Part shown: positions 63,984 to 64,000 of the stretch, piece by piece
How positions within the stretch are numbered: position 1 is the stretch's first letter
How the letters are laid out: the number at the start of each line of letters is the position of its first letter
Source of the DNA: Streptomyces paludis
GTDB taxonomy: Bacteria > Actinomycetota > Actinomycetes > Streptomycetales > Streptomycetaceae
Length of the DNA stretch: 64,000 bases
Assembly: GCF_003344965.1 (NCBI RefSeq)
Contig: NZ_CP031194.1
Location: 2,728,001-2,792,000, forward strand
Direction: 5' to 3'
Position numbers and translations under genes: made by a program
Notes under the pieces: model-generated
What the model saw: the letters and a program-made list of their open reading frames with translations, nothing else
What the model was told of the DNA's origin: nothing
Databases searched by the model: none

Positions 63984-64000
63984 TCAGCCCTCGACCGTGA
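63984..64000 (-). CDS. rplK: 50S ribosomal protein L11, C-terminal end only
   Basis: The last four codons read TVEG followed by TGA at 63986-63984, which matches the C-terminus of streptomycete L11 and sits 86 nt upstream of rplA as expected for rplK-rplA. The rest is outside the window. Confidence 0.75.

Overview
The window looks like a chromosomal core segment of a Streptomyces (or a very close relative). It has very high GC and strong G/C third-codon bias, a Streptomyces-like order of ribosomal genes, repeated HTH-DUF5753 / DUF397 / RsbW-like ATPase modules, Tat and LAxTG surface proteins, and rare TTA codons confined to accessory genes. Nearly every core gene is on the minus strand, so the transcribed order runs from high to low coordinates.

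Core block 1 (64.0-48 kb): rplK(end)-rplA, a lipoprotein gene, rplJ-rplL, rpoB-rpoC, then the str operon rpsL-rpsG-fusA-tuf. Good HrdB-like promoters are visible before rplJ (TTGCCC-18-TACTCT) and rpoB (TGGACA-17-TACACT). Strong hairpins follow rplA, rplL, rpoC and tuf, and a terminator-like hairpin sits in the rplJ leader.

Accessory block (47.7-26.1 kb), lying between tuf and rpsJ: a Tat-exported arabinan-type glycosidase with an AbfB domain; an iron-box-controlled pair of surface proteins (a small secreted protein and a sortase-anchored beta-propeller protein); a large zinc-finger-like protein of unknown function; a GH92 alpha-mannosidase; a TetR regulator divergent from an F420/NADP reductase-like gene, with two matching palindromic operators; a VapBC toxin-antitoxin pair with a perfect inverted-repeat operator; a winged-helix protein and a small membrane protein that both carry TTA codons; an ATP-binding/HTH/DUF397 module; a RecF/OLD-like AAA ATPase followed after 4 nt by a PIN-like protein whose 11th codon is TTA (the best candidate for an undescribed system); two small secreted proteins; and an AraC regulator divergent from an aldo/keto reductase.

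Core block 2 (25.5-3.7 kb): the S10, spc and alpha ribosomal clusters, contiguous and often overlapping: rpsJ-rplCDWB-rpsS-rplV-rpsC-rplP-rpmC-rpsQ / rplN-rplX-rplE-rpsN-rpsH-rplF-rplR-rpsE-rpmD-rplO / secY-adk-map / infA-rpmJ-rpsM-rpsK-rpoA-rplQ. truA, a proline-rich membrane protein, an ABC-F ATPase, rplM-rpsI and glmM follow. Hairpins mark the S10/spc boundary, the spc/secY boundary and the end after rplQ. The rpsJ and rpsL leaders share an almost identical 30-nt element that probably coordinates the two operons.

At the left end there is a second RsbW-like ATPase module with two coupled small proteins, divergent from another HTH-DUF5753 gene that runs off the window.

No tRNA, rRNA, insertion sequence, prophage or CRISPR array was seen.
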